Shown here one piece after another: positions 1-8,244 of a stretch of 56,355 nt of DNA. Where the stretch lies: NCBI GenBank assembly GCA_011772425.1, contig WVZO01000139.1, positions 1 through 56,355 of the forward strand, read 5' to 3'. The notes under the pieces are model-generated. The model saw only the letters and a program-made list of their open reading frames with translations, did not search any database and was not told the DNA's origin. The translations under genes and the position numbers were made by a program. Origin of the DNA: Candidatus Aminicenantota bacterium (GTDB taxonomy: Bacteria; Acidobacteriota; Aminicenantia; UBA2199). The stretch's first letter is position 1. Each line of letters starts with the position of its first letter.

Positions 1-168
1 ATAGTTTTAATTTGAAAGTATCATCGGGACCAGGTCCCTGACATAGTTTTAATTTGAAAGTATCATCGGGACCAGGTCCCTGACATAGTTTTAATTTGAA
101 AGTATCATTGGGACCAGGTCCCTGTCATAGTTTTGATTTGAAAGTATCACCGGGACCAGGTCCCTGAC
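1..168. repeat. 42-bp tandem repeat, four copies
   Basis: Four near-identical 42-bp units start at 1, 43, 85 and 127. Each carries the interrupted palindrome GGGACC-A-GGTCCC after an A/T-rich half that begins ATAGTTTTAATTTG. Only a few bases differ between copies. The array may continue left of the window. No coding frame is evident. Confidence 0.95.
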
Positions 169-231
169 ATTAATTTTCATCAGGAGTTAGCAAGGTTTTG
201 CGTTCTTCCCACTATTCTAGCAGGACTGCAT

Positions 232-315
232 CTAGAAATGAAGTTATGGCACCTAGAAAAGGAGTTGCGGCGTCTAGAAATGAAGTCGCGACACCTAGAA
301 ATGGAGTTGCGGCGC
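232..315. repeat. 21-bp tandem repeat, four copies
   Basis: Four 21-bp units start at 232, 253, 274 and 295 with the pattern CTAGAAATGAAGT followed by a GC-rich end. A 15-bp partial copy precedes them at 217. The sequence is unrelated to the neighbouring arrays, but the period is half of the upstream 42-bp array and equal to the array that follows. Confidence 0.9.
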
Positions 316-389
316 CCAGGAGACATTATTGATTAACACCTTTTTTCACAGCTATTTGGTATAAAGGGGGTAAGACTTGCCTGGGAAGA

Positions 390-1013
390 ATGCGGCACCT
401 TGCCTGTCAACTTTTCTCCAAAAATGTTCTGCGTGATTCTAAAAGCTTTTTGAATGATTCAAAAGGCGTTTTGGATCATTCTGAAAGATTTCTTGATGAA
501 TCCAAAGGTGTTTTGGATGATTCTAGAAAATTTCTTGATGAATCTAAAATCGTTTTGGATGATTCCAAAAGATTTCGTGGTGAATCCAAAATCATTTTGG
601 ATTATTCAAGAAAATTTCTTGATGAACTCAAAATCGTTTTGAATGATTCTAAAAAATTTTTGAATGAATCCAAAATCGTTTTGGATTATTCCAAAAATTT
701 TTTACGTGCATCCAAAAACGTTTTGAATGATTCCAAAAAATTTTTGGATGATTCCAAAAATTTTTTATGTGCATCCAAAAACGTTTTGGATGATTCCAAA
801 AGATTTTTGCATGCATCCAAACGATTTCTTCGTGATTCTAAAATCTTTTTGGATGATTCCAAAGGATTTCCTGGTGAATCAAGTGGCTTTCCAGGTGATT
901 CCCAAAAATTCCTTCCTCAATCAAGATGCAAGCCTCACCAAAGACGAATGAAAATTCAGCCACAAAGGCACGAAGGCACAAAGGATTCATTTATAATAAA
1001 ACCTTTTGTATAA
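390..1013 (+). CDS. Doubtful repetitive heptad protein
   Basis: This frame of 207 codons consists almost entirely of the 23-copy 21-bp array. The peptide is a run of heptads with a hydrophobic F/V-L pair and charged D, S, K residues, which could form an amphipathic helix. The last 30 residues run into the dispersed CACGAAGG-type repeat. There is no signal peptide, no recognisable domain and only a poor Shine-Dalgarno (GGGAAG). Other 21-bp arrays in this window are also open in more than one frame, so an open frame alone is weak evidence. Listed because 483 bases without a frame break in a divergent array may mean selection on the protein. Confidence 0.2.
   Translation: MRHLACQLFSKNVLRDSKSFLNDSKGVLDHSERFLDESKGVLDDSRKFLDESKIVLDDSKRFRGESKIILDYSRKFLDELKIVLNDSKKFLNESKIVLDYSKNFLRASKNVLNDSKKFLDDSKNFLCASKNVLDDSKRFLHASKRFLRDSKIFLDDSKGFPGESSGFPGDSQKFLPQSRCKPHQRRMKIQPQRHEGTKDSFIIKPFV
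435..917 (+). repeat. 21-bp tandem repeat, 23 copies, open as heptads
   Basis: Twenty-three consecutive 21-bp units run from 435 to 917 with no length change. The typical unit starts GATTCCAAAA and ends TTTTTGGAT. In frame with an ATG at 390 it reads as heptads of the type D-S-K-x-F/V-L-D, giving a 207-residue frame (390-1013). A second frame is open over long stretches, as expected when the unit is a multiple of three. No good ribosome site precedes 390. I read it as a minisatellite that may or may not be translated. Confidence 0.9.
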
Positions 1014-1038
1014 CTTTGTGTCTTTGTGTCTTCGTGGC
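959..1038. repeat. Dispersed CACGAAGG-type inverted repeat
   Basis: GCCACAAAGGCACGAAGG on the left is answered by a right arm ending CTTTGTGTCTTCGTGGC, so the region can fold as a long hairpin. Related sequences occur near 26132, 34358, 52491 and 55071, always between genes. Confidence 0.75.
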
Positions 1039-1086
1039 TATATTCATAGGCAGTAAATTATCTTGCTTATATTTGTATTCTGAATA

Positions 1087-1095
1087 TGTTATAAT
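1087..1095 (+). promoter_or_regulatory. Extended -10 promoter of the STAND gene
   Basis: TGTTATAAT at 1087-1095 is a consensus extended -10 element (TGnTATAAT). A transcript starting near 1102 would have a leader of about 34 bases containing AGGAGG at 1123-1128 before the ATG at 1136. No clear -35 box at 17-bp spacing. Confidence 0.55.
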
Positions 1096-1135
1096 TTTAT
1101 TTCCTATTTTTACTTTATTCTTAGGAGGTTTATGG

Positions 1136-4100
1136 ATGGCGGGGTTGACCTGGCTGCATCTTTCGGATTGGCATCAAAAGGGCGAAGAGTTCGACCGCAG
1201 AGTCGTTCGCGACGAATTGATAAAAGATATCAAAGAACGCGCCAAAATCCATACGAGTCTCGAAAAGGTGGATTTTATCGTGTTTAGCGGGGATGTGGCC
1301 TTCAGCGGTAAAAAGGAGGAATATGAAGCAGCCAAGGAGTATTTGTTTGAACCCGTGCTGGATGCAGCGGGTTTAGATAAAAGCCGCCTCTTTATTGTAC
1401 CTGGAAACCACGACCTGGACTGTGACTTGTTTTATCTACTGCCTGAAGACCTAAAAAAGCCTTTAATAGGAGATGATGAAATTAAGAAGTGGTTGGATGA
1501 TGATAAAAAGCGAAGCCATATGCTGGAACCTTTCGAGGCTTATAATGAATTCATAAAAGCCTATGCTGATGGGAATTTATCCGGATATGCATGGAGTTAT
1601 CAGTTATTAAGTGATGATAAAAAGGTTGCTTTGCTGGGCTTCAATTCTGCCCTGATGTGTGGGCGGCACAAAGATGAAAAGAATGAGATTGATGATAAAA
1701 ATAAGTTAATTTTAGGGGAGCCGCAAATTTACGATACATTGAAAGATAACGCTGATGCTGATGTTCTGATTGTGGTCATGCATCATCCTTTTGAATGGTT
1801 GACAGAAAACGATTGCGCTATTGTTGAGAGCCGGTTGAAAGAGGGTGCTCATTTTATTTTGTGCGGGCATCAACATATGCCAAAAGTAAAAATAGACAAA
1901 AGTACCGAAGGAGATTGCATAGTAATACCGGCCGGTGCGGCTTATGATCGCCGCAAGGCTTCCGATCCACGCTATACCAATGCATATAATTTTGTCCACC
2001 TGGATTTTAAAGATAATAAAGGTGTGGCTTACCTCCGCTGCTGGAGCGAGCGAACAAATAAATGGCGAGAAGATATAGATGCCCATAAAGATGGAAGATT
2101 TGAGTTTCCCCTTCCCGAAGGTATAAGCTCAGTCCTAGATTTGAAAGAACCATCCGTTCATGAAATTGGAGAGGATTTCAAAGAAACAGATGTACCGATT
2201 TCACCTGCCGCTGAAATCTATGATTTAGATAACCCGGTGTTTAATGTTCCGTTTCGTGCCAAAGGAGAAGGTATGGTGGGTCGGGAGGATGCCTTAGAAA
2301 AGGTACGGCAGCAATTAACCGAAGGCAAACGAACCGCTATCGGTCACACCGCTGCCTTCCAGGGACTGGGCGGCCTGGGCAAAACCCAATTAGCTGTTGA
2401 ATATGCCCATTGCTTCCGCAATGAATATCCAAAAGGCGTGATATGGATCAATGCGGACCAGGAGATCGATCCGCAGTTGATTCAAATCGCCAAACATGCG
2501 AAGTGGATACACCCGGAATCCAAACACTCGGATATTTTAGATATAGCCAAAACACGGTTAAAATCAAGGTCGGATTGCCTGATTATTTTTGATAACGTTG
2601 AAAGCCGGGAGGCCATTGAACCCTATTTGCCGGAAGTGAAAGCAGAACCCCATTTGCTGCTTACCAGTCGTGCACCACAAAAGGATTTTGATCCCATCGA
2701 TATTTATCTATTGGATGATGAATTATCCCTCACGCTTCTGATAAAAGAATCCAGGCGGGATTTCGGCTCCCTACCGGAAGAGGAACAAAAAGCGGCAAAA
2801 GAGATTGCGCGCTTCCTTGGCGGTTTGCCACTTGCTTTCGAAATTGCAGGGGGCTATTTGAAACATATTTCAGGCTGCACGTTTAAAGATTACTATACGA
2901 TGCTGGAAGAGAATTTCAAAGATGCCATGAAAGTTGAGTATTGGTCCAGTTTCACCAGGCATGAGGAAAAAAATCTATTTGTCACTTTGCAGGTCAGCAA
3001 GGCGGTTTTGGAGCAGGCACCTTTATTGAATGATATAATTGAACTCTTGACCTGGAGTGGGACTTCTTTTATGGGAATTTCATTGATGTCTGCTATCCTA
3101 GATAAAAAGGAGGTGGATTTGTATCACTCGTTGGATTTAGGGATCTCACTTCGACTTATTCAAAAAGCCGAGGATGAGAAACGTTATGACATTCACCGGT
3201 TGGTCCGCCGGGTTCGTCAGGAGCAATTTCCTATTACAGATAAAATTGAATGGGTTAAAGATGTATGCCAAAGACTGGGAGATTGGTTTGAAGAAAGAAG
3301 GCAAGAATTTACAAATTTACCATTCTTTGAGGTGGAAATCGATCATTTGAAAGAGTGGTTAGAACATATAAAACCCCATTCTTTACATCATGCTAGCCGT
3401 CTGACATGGCTTCAAGCTTATCCACCGTATCATTGGGGGAGGTATAAGGAATCTCACCATTTGGTTCAATCCGCTTTTTCTTTGCTGGAAAAGGCTGCGG
3501 AATTAGATCCCAAATTGAAAGCAAATATCTTGAATGACCTCGGTACCACTTACGGGAGTTGGGGGAACCTGGGAGATTCTCTAGACTATTATAAACAAGC
3601 TTTAGACATTCAACTTGAAAACTTAGGAGAATTTCATGCTGATACTGCATTATCACTTGTTAATGTTGGAACCGTCTATGGTCATTTAGGGGACGACCGC
3701 AAAGCGTTAGAGTGTAAACAGCGCGCCCTTGAAATACGACTCCAACTTTTTGGAGAACAGCATCCTGATACAGCGACTTCATTGGCTAGTGTTGGAAGAA
3801 CATATGGTGAATTGGGAAACCACCGAAAAGCGTTAGATTATGAAAAGCGTGCTTTGAAAATTCGACGTCAACTCTTTGGAGATCAACATCCAGATACTGC
3901 GACTTCATTTAATGATATTGGAGTTATCTACAATGATCCAGTAGGAGACCATCTCGAAGCGTTGAAGTTTTACCAGCGCGCCCTGGAAATATTATCCCAA
4001 CTTTTTGGAGAACAACACCCTGATACTGCTAGTTCCCTAAAAAACATTGGGCGTGCATATTTTGAATTGGGGAGTTATATAGAAGCTTACAATTATGTTG

Positions 4101-4366
4101 AGAAGTCCTTTAACATTCGACAGAAGTTGCTTGGAGAGCAGCATCCAAAGACAGCAGATTCACTTGATGGTTTAATTAGATGTTTAACAAAGCTCAAAAA
4201 ATTTGATGAGGCATCGGATCGCCTTAACGAATATTTAGATCAACTGCCCGAAGACCATGAGAATTACAAAGAACTTGAAGCGTTAAAGAAAATTATCAAC
4301 AAAGAAAAGAGAAAAGGTATGGGGGCGATTCCATCGGGAAAGAGAAAGAAGAAGAAAAAGAAGTAG
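1136..4366 (+). CDS. Metallophosphoesterase/NB-ARC/TPR STAND protein
   Basis: A 1076-residue cytosolic signalling ATPase. Residues 1-290 are a calcineurin-like metallophosphoesterase with the metal-site motifs HLSDWH, SGD, GNHD (about residue 90), MHHP (216) and GHQH (244), all intact. Residues about 375-640 form an NB-ARC/STAND NTPase with Walker A GLGGLGKT (Lys near 416) and a LIIFDN Walker B. From about 795 there are five or six kinesin-light-chain-like TPRs of 42 residues, then a Lys-rich tail. The start is the ATG at 1136, with AGGAGG seven bases upstream. The frame stays open back to 926, but that part is repeat DNA upstream of the promoter. In this family TPRs usually sense a ligand, the NTPase oligomerises and the N-terminal enzyme acts as effector. 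An antiphage role is inference. Confidence 0.85.
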   Translation: MAGLTWLHLSDWHQKGEEFDRRVVRDELIKDIKERAKIHTSLEKVDFIVFSGDVAFSGKKEEYEAAKEYLFEPVLDAAGLDKSRLFIVPGNHDLDCDLFYLLPEDLKKPLIGDDEIKKWLDDDKKRSHMLEPFEAYNEFIKAYADGNLSGYAWSYQLLSDDKKVALLGFNSALMCGRHKDEKNEIDDKNKLILGEPQIYDTLKDNADADVLIVVMHHPFEWLTENDCAIVESRLKEGAHFILCGHQHMPKVKIDKSTEGDCIVIPAGAAYDRRKASDPRYTNAYNFVHLDFKDNKGVAYLRCWSERTNKWREDIDAHKDGRFEFPLPEGISSVLDLKEPSVHEIGEDFKETDVPISPAAEIYDLDNPVFNVPFRAKGEGMVGREDALEKVRQQLTEGKRTAIGHTAAFQGLGGLGKTQLAVEYAHCFRNEYPKGVIWINADQEIDPQLIQIAKHAKWIHPESKHSDILDIAKTRLKSRSDCLIIFDNVESREAIEPYLPEVKAEPHLLLTSRAPQKDFDPIDIYLLDDELSLTLLIKESRRDFGSLPEEEQKAAKEIARFLGGLPLAFEIAGGYLKHISGCTFKDYYTMLEENFKDAMKVEYWSSFTRHEEKNLFVTLQVSKAVLEQAPLLNDIIELLTWSGTSFMGISLMSAILDKKEVDLYHSLDLGISLRLIQKAEDEKRYDIHRLVRRVRQEQFPITDKIEWVKDVCQRLGDWFEERRQEFTNLPFFEVEIDHLKEWLEHIKPHSLHHASRLTWLQAYPPYHWGRYKESHHLVQSAFSLLEKAAELDPKLKANILNDLGTTYGSWGNLGDSLDYYKQALDIQLENLGEFHADTALSLVNVGTVYGHLGDDRKALECKQRALEIRLQLFGEQHPDTATSLASVGRTYGELGNHRKALDYEKRALKIRRQLFGDQHPDTATSFNDIGVIYNDPVGDHLEALKFYQRALEILSQLFGEQHPDTASSLKNIGRAYFELGSYIEAYNYVEKSFNIRQKLLGEQHPKTADSLDGLIRCLTKLKKFDEASDRLNEYLDQLPEDHENYKELEALKKIINKEKRKGMGAIPSGKRKKKKKK

Positions 4367-4637
4367 AAGGATTAGGATAGCTAAGTAGGAAGTAGGTAGT
4401 AGGTAGTAGAGGCAAACGACATTAGGTGAGAACGTCGCCGGGCTGACAAAGTTGAAGATAAATATTTGTCTGCTCTCTTTTCTTTCAGTCAATCCGGAAC
4501 GGGTTAACCCCTTGATTGCTTTCCTGTTATTATCGACTTTAAATCAGTCATTCTTTTTGATTTTACCAGCCGATCCAAAAGCCTTTCATATTTATGGAGG
4601 TTTAAATTGATTCTCTTGTGAAATTTCGAGGCAAATA

Positions 4638-5633
4638 TCATCCCTCGTTCTCTATGTACCTTAAAATATTAAAAAACACATCGATTCCGTATTCCAGGAC
4701 CTCTGCCATTTCTTCTTCGCTTAGCTGCCTGAGCCTGGTTTTATAATTTTCATTATAAGTAATGAAAACCCCGATTTCATTTATTTTAGACTTCTCTAGC
4801 AAGGAGAGCAAGAAGTATGGATTATGCGTCGATAAAAAATATTGGTTGTTGTTTGGATCTAGAGCAATCCTTTCTGCCAGGAACTTTGAATAAAAAGGAA
4901 ATGATTTAACTTCAGGCTCTTCAAAAATAAGAAAAGAATTTTGATTGGTTTCAATTGCCGCCATATAGAAAACAAGGCGTTGAAATGTATCCGATATCAA
5001 TGCATACGGGTGTGAAACCACAACCTCCATGGAGCCGGCATTGGTTTCATCTGAAGCCTTAACAATGTCGATCTTTCCTTCATGCGGTCTCAGCCATAAT
5101 TTGTACCCCAGCGGCTGAAAAATACCGGAGCATACTTCCTGGAGTTCTTCATTTGATTTCAGCACACTCAACAGGTTTTCTCCATAGGGAGGGATTAAGT
5201 ACCCGGTATCCAGGAATTTGTATTGTTCAAGTGTCTTAAATTTATAGAACTTGAAACCCACATCAGCCTGCTTTTTTGCGGGGTGCCATTTCAATTTCAA
5301 TCCTTCATTATCCGTCACGCAGCTAATATGCACTCCTCCATTATAATCCAGTTCTATTTTTATCTTTCCCCCTTCATGGGAAATAGAGTACTCAGCTTCA
5401 TCGGTCTGAACTGAAATTTTGTCTTCTATCTCCTTTTCAAAAAAAAGATCGCTCATATTCTCGAATCGAACCAGCCCCTTTAAACTGCCTGAATAGGGCA
5501 GTGAAAAAACACCAATAGCCTCAAGGATATTGGATTTTCCCGTATTTGGTTCTCCGATGAAAACATTGATCCGTTTGGCATTGATCTTTAGCTGTTCAAT
5601 CGACTTAAAATGACGAATCTCAATCGTTTTCAT
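4638..5633 (-). CDS. AAA family ATPase, SMC/OLD-like
   Basis: A 331-residue ABC-type ATPase of the AAA_21/AAA_15 group. The N terminus has a beta-strand start KTIEIRHFKSI and Walker A GEPNTGKSN (residues about 28-36). The C-terminal half has FLIFEEPE as Walker B and QYFLSTHNP as the D-loop/switch His region. No TOPRIM or nuclease domain follows, so it is an ATPase-only form. GGAG lies upstream of the ATG. It converges on the STAND gene, about 270 bases apart, with no partner on its own strand. Such ATPases often belong to two-gene defence or toxin systems, but no partner is visible. Function unknown. Confidence 0.75.
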   Translation of the reverse strand: MKTIEIRHFKSIEQLKINAKRINVFIGEPNTGKSNILEAIGVFSLPYSGSLKGLVRFENMSDLFFEKEIEDKISVQTDEAEYSISHEGGKIKIELDYNGGVHISCVTDNEGLKLKWHPAKKQADVGFKFYKFKTLEQYKFLDTGYLIPPYGENLLSVLKSNEELQEVCSGIFQPLGYKLWLRPHEGKIDIVKASDETNAGSMEVVVSHPYALISDTFQRLVFYMAAIETNQNSFLIFEEPEVKSFPFYSKFLAERIALDPNNNQYFLSTHNPYFLLSLLEKSKINEIGVFITYNENYKTRLRQLSEEEMAEVLEYGIDVFFNILRYIENEG

Positions 5634-5740
5634 TATATTGTATCTCCATAGACTTACATTTTATCAATTTTTCCCCAATCAAACAACAGTGGAATCAATC
5701 ATTTTTCCGGAAAAGGCACAAAAAGAAGCGAAGATATAAT

Positions 5741-5770
5741 GAACTTAGTTCGCTTCGCTCACAATTGATT
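5741..5770. repeat. 30-bp dispersed repeat, copy 1
   Basis: Begins GAACTTAGTTCGCTTCGCTC. It matches 34313-34342 exactly in inverted orientation, and in both places GGAATA-type repeats lie next to it. Confidence 0.9.
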
Positions 5771-6054
5771 GCCTGCCTGTGCGTGCCCGCACGCAGACAG
5801 GGAATACTGGAATGTTGGAATACTGGAATATTGGGTTTTGGAATAGTGGGGTAATGGAACAATGGTTTTTTCGTTTTTCCGATGAATGTATTAACAAATA
5901 AAGATTGAAATGATACTATTCCATCATTCCACTATTCCATTATTCCTGTTTATGGAGTAGTAAAACACATCGCTGGCAATCCCCTATTATAAACGATTTG
6001 TATAAGCTCCGAGACATTTTAATAGTTTGGAAGCGAAAGTGGAAGTGTGAGGGG

Positions 6055-6091
6055 GAAGGGCACGTGATATTCGATATTCAACGTGCCCTTC
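6055..6091. other. Intergenic hairpin
   Basis: Perfect 11-bp stem GAAGGGCACGT / ACGTGCCCTTC with a 15-base loop. No T-run follows, so it is not a standard terminator. Confidence 0.6.
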
Positions 6092-6466
6092 TGATTCCTC
6101 ACAGGAGGTATCATACTTTCCTATGAACAGAAGAGGAAAACATTATTACTTTATATATACATCCTTTTAAAGAAACCACAACTCCAAATGACAGAGTGAT
6201 GACAAAAAGAAAATTCCAAGAATTCAATTTTGTCTTTTTTTGGGTGAACACGAGGTTCACCCCTACAAAGGCTGATCAGCGCTGCATTAGGTAGGGGCTC
6301 GGTCGGGATTTTGTATTCGCCCTTATTCCAATTCGATTGATTTTTGCTATTCTCGGACAGCCTTTCAAATCCCTGCTCCTGGGAGTGCCGTTTGTAATTT
6401 GGAATTTGTATATTGTATATTGTTTGTAATTTGTGATTTGGAATTTGTAATTTTTTCTAAATGTGA

Positions 6467-7711
6467 TCAGTTTTCCCTCATTGCTTTTCTTATCTGCTGC
6501 TCCAGTGATTGCAACTGCCGGGTTGATTTAATTTTTTTTGCAGCACCCACCTTTTTCAAGGCTTCTTCGTAATTCCCCTTTTTGAAATACTCCCTGGCCT
6601 GCTGGAATGCACGATCAAAATCACTGTCCGCTTTTATCCTTTGTATTGCTTTCATTGCTTCTTCTTGATGCCGACCTCCAGGAAAATCTTCTAAGTACTC
6701 CTGGTAAGAAGCAATGGTATGAGCACGCTGCGCATTTTGCCAAGCAGACCGTTCATGCTTTTGTTGTGATTCCATAATCAGTAAATATGAGCCGATAATG
6801 AGCACAACCACTGCCAAAAGTGCAAAAACAGGCAGAGCTTTTCGCTTCTTTACAGGTGGCGATGGTGCTTTCTTGAAGACGGTAGTGGTTTCCTTTTTCA
6901 ACTTAAGATCAAGGGCATCAATTAAACGGATAAGCCCTTCCGTGTTTTTTACCCGTTCACTGGGTTTTTTGGCCAGCATTTTGTCAATTAGAGGTTGGAA
7001 GTTTTTTAATCGACCCGGGAGTGTAGGTACAGGGTCCCCGGTGTGCTGGAGCGCCAGTGTAACTACATCGTCGGCATCGTAAGGCACACGACCGGTTAAT
7101 ATTTCATACAAAACAATCCCCAGGCTGTAAATGTCGGAACGGCCGTCCACTTTTCGCGCTTTGATCTGCTCCGGGCTCATGTACTGGGGCGTACCTATAG
7201 ATATACCGGTCCGGGTGAGCCTGGTTCTTTCTTTTTCATTCACCGCCTTGACAATACCAAAGTCCACCAACACCACTGCCCCATCTTTTCGGAACATAAT
7301 GTTTTCGGGTTTGACATCCCGATGCACATATCCCCGTTTGTGAGCATAAGAAAGCGCTTTTGCTATCTCTTTTATAATAAACAACGCCTCCCTGGGCTTA
7401 ATACCCGGCACACGTTTCATCCGGTCTTTCAACGACTCCTTTAGATATTCCATGGCGATGTAGTAATAACAATCGTGTTTTCCCACATCAAAAATGGAAA
7501 CAATATTGGAGTGTTGAAGTTGAGCCGCTATTTTGGCTTCTTTGATAAACCGGCGTGTGATTCGCGGGTTTTCTGCAATAGAAGGAAATAGAACTTTCAG
7601 CGCTACCGGCCGTTCCAGTTTGGTGTCAAGGGCCAGGTAAACCCGGGCCATGCCTCCTGTTCCCAGTTCCTTTTTTACCTTGTAACCACGGATTTCCAAT
7701 GTTTTTCCCAT
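6467..7711 (-). CDS. Membrane-anchored Ser/Thr protein kinase
   Basis: A 414-residue Hanks-type kinase. Residues about 8-270 are the catalytic domain: glycine loop LGTGGMARVYLA, the VAIK-type Lys in ALKVL, catalytic loop HRDVKPEN (about residue 130), DFG and the activation-segment end GTPQYMSPEQ. A Lys/Arg-rich linker leads to one membrane helix (about 292-312). The outer 100 residues are helical and charged, TPR-like at the end, with no PASTA repeats. It should phosphorylate cytosolic proteins in response to an outside or envelope signal. Transcription appears to start very close to the ATG (TATAAT at 7734-7729) and no Shine-Dalgarno is visible, so it may be read from a very short leader. 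No cognate phosphatase gene is nearby. Confidence 0.92.
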   Translation of the reverse strand: MGKTLEIRGYKVKKELGTGGMARVYLALDTKLERPVALKVLFPSIAENPRITRRFIKEAKIAAQLQHSNIVSIFDVGKHDCYYYIAMEYLKESLKDRMKRVPGIKPREALFIIKEIAKALSYAHKRGYVHRDVKPENIMFRKDGAVVLVDFGIVKAVNEKERTRLTRTGISIGTPQYMSPEQIKARKVDGRSDIYSLGIVLYEILTGRVPYDADDVVTLALQHTGDPVPTLPGRLKNFQPLIDKMLAKKPSERVKNTEGLIRLIDALDLKLKKETTTVFKKAPSPPVKKRKALPVFALLAVVVLIIGSYLLIMESQQKHERSAWQNAQRAHTIASYQEYLEDFPGGRHQEEAMKAIQRIKADSDFDRAFQQAREYFKKGNYEEALKKVGAAKKIKSTRQLQSLEQQIRKAMREN

Positions 7712-7728
7712 ACTAGATACCCATATAC

Positions 7729-7734
7729 ATTATA
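7729..7734 (-). promoter_or_regulatory. -10 box of the kinase gene
   Basis: TATAAT on the minus strand, 18 bases before the kinase ATG at 7711. The -35 region is weak. It implies a leader of roughly ten bases without a ribosome site. Confidence 0.4.
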
Positions 7735-7886
7735 GCAGGCAATCCTGTATTTGTATGTTTCGTTTTTGCTTTCGTTCTCATACGTTTAGTATTATATTCT
7801 ATTGGAAATGGCAGGGTATTTCAAGAAAAAAATAAAGAAATAGTAATTTTGACTTAGAGTGATGAAAAATAAGGGTAAAAGGAGAT

Positions 7887-7911
7887 GGGCACGGCATAGA
7901 ATGCCGTGCCC
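7887..7911. other. Intergenic hairpin
   Basis: Perfect 10-bp inverted repeat around a 5-base loop. No U-run follows, so it is not a clear intrinsic terminator. It resembles the hairpin at 6055-6091: both stems contain GGGCACG. Confidence 0.55.
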
Positions 7912-8244
7912 CTTAAGTAGTCTCCAGAGGTCTCTTTGATGAACGATAAACAATTGGAAGGCATTGGAGTTAACTACCTTCCATTTATTTTATTTACCGC
8001 GCCCACAGCATTACTTTACAAATCTACTTTACACGGTTTATTTATACGTAATATGAAGTAAAATTCAACCGTTGATGACATAATCATGACAGAAAATCTT
8101 TCCAAATTTCAATACCTTTAACGAAGTCTGAAAATAAAATACTAAAAGGGGTTGACAAATGCTGGAAAATGAGCCATACATATGTAATAATATTTTACGC
8201 CTGTCAACGTCAATACGCCAACAGGAGAAACGTGCGAGTGCCAG

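Larger units (their letters stand above)
5634..6466. other. Intergenic region rich in dispersed repeats
   Basis: About 830 bases without a gene. 5741-5770 is a perfect 30-bp inverted copy of 34313-34342. It is followed by a GC-rich hairpin around 5770-5800 and runs of GGAATATTGG-type repeats (about 5802-5870), which are mirrored by ATTCCATTATTCC repeats near 5919-5947. 6055-6091 is a hairpin with an 11-bp perfect stem (GAAGGGCACGT). The rest is A/T rich with no codon-like structure. Confidence 0.6.
7712..8244. other. Intergenic region between divergent genes
   Basis: About 530 bases. It contains the kinase -10 box, a perfect 10-bp hairpin GGGCACGGCA/TGCCGTGCCC at 7887-7911, and a consensus -35 TTGACA at 8152-8157 without a clear -10 at normal spacing. 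AGGAG at 8223-8227 lies 17 bases before the next ATG. Nothing else recognised. Confidence 0.5.

Noticed and set aside
926-1135. N-terminal extension of the metallophosphoesterase-STAND protein
   Set aside because: It encodes the dispersed CACGAAGG repeat and lies upstream of an extended -10 box. AGGAGG and the ATG at 1136 give a normal calcineurin-like start.
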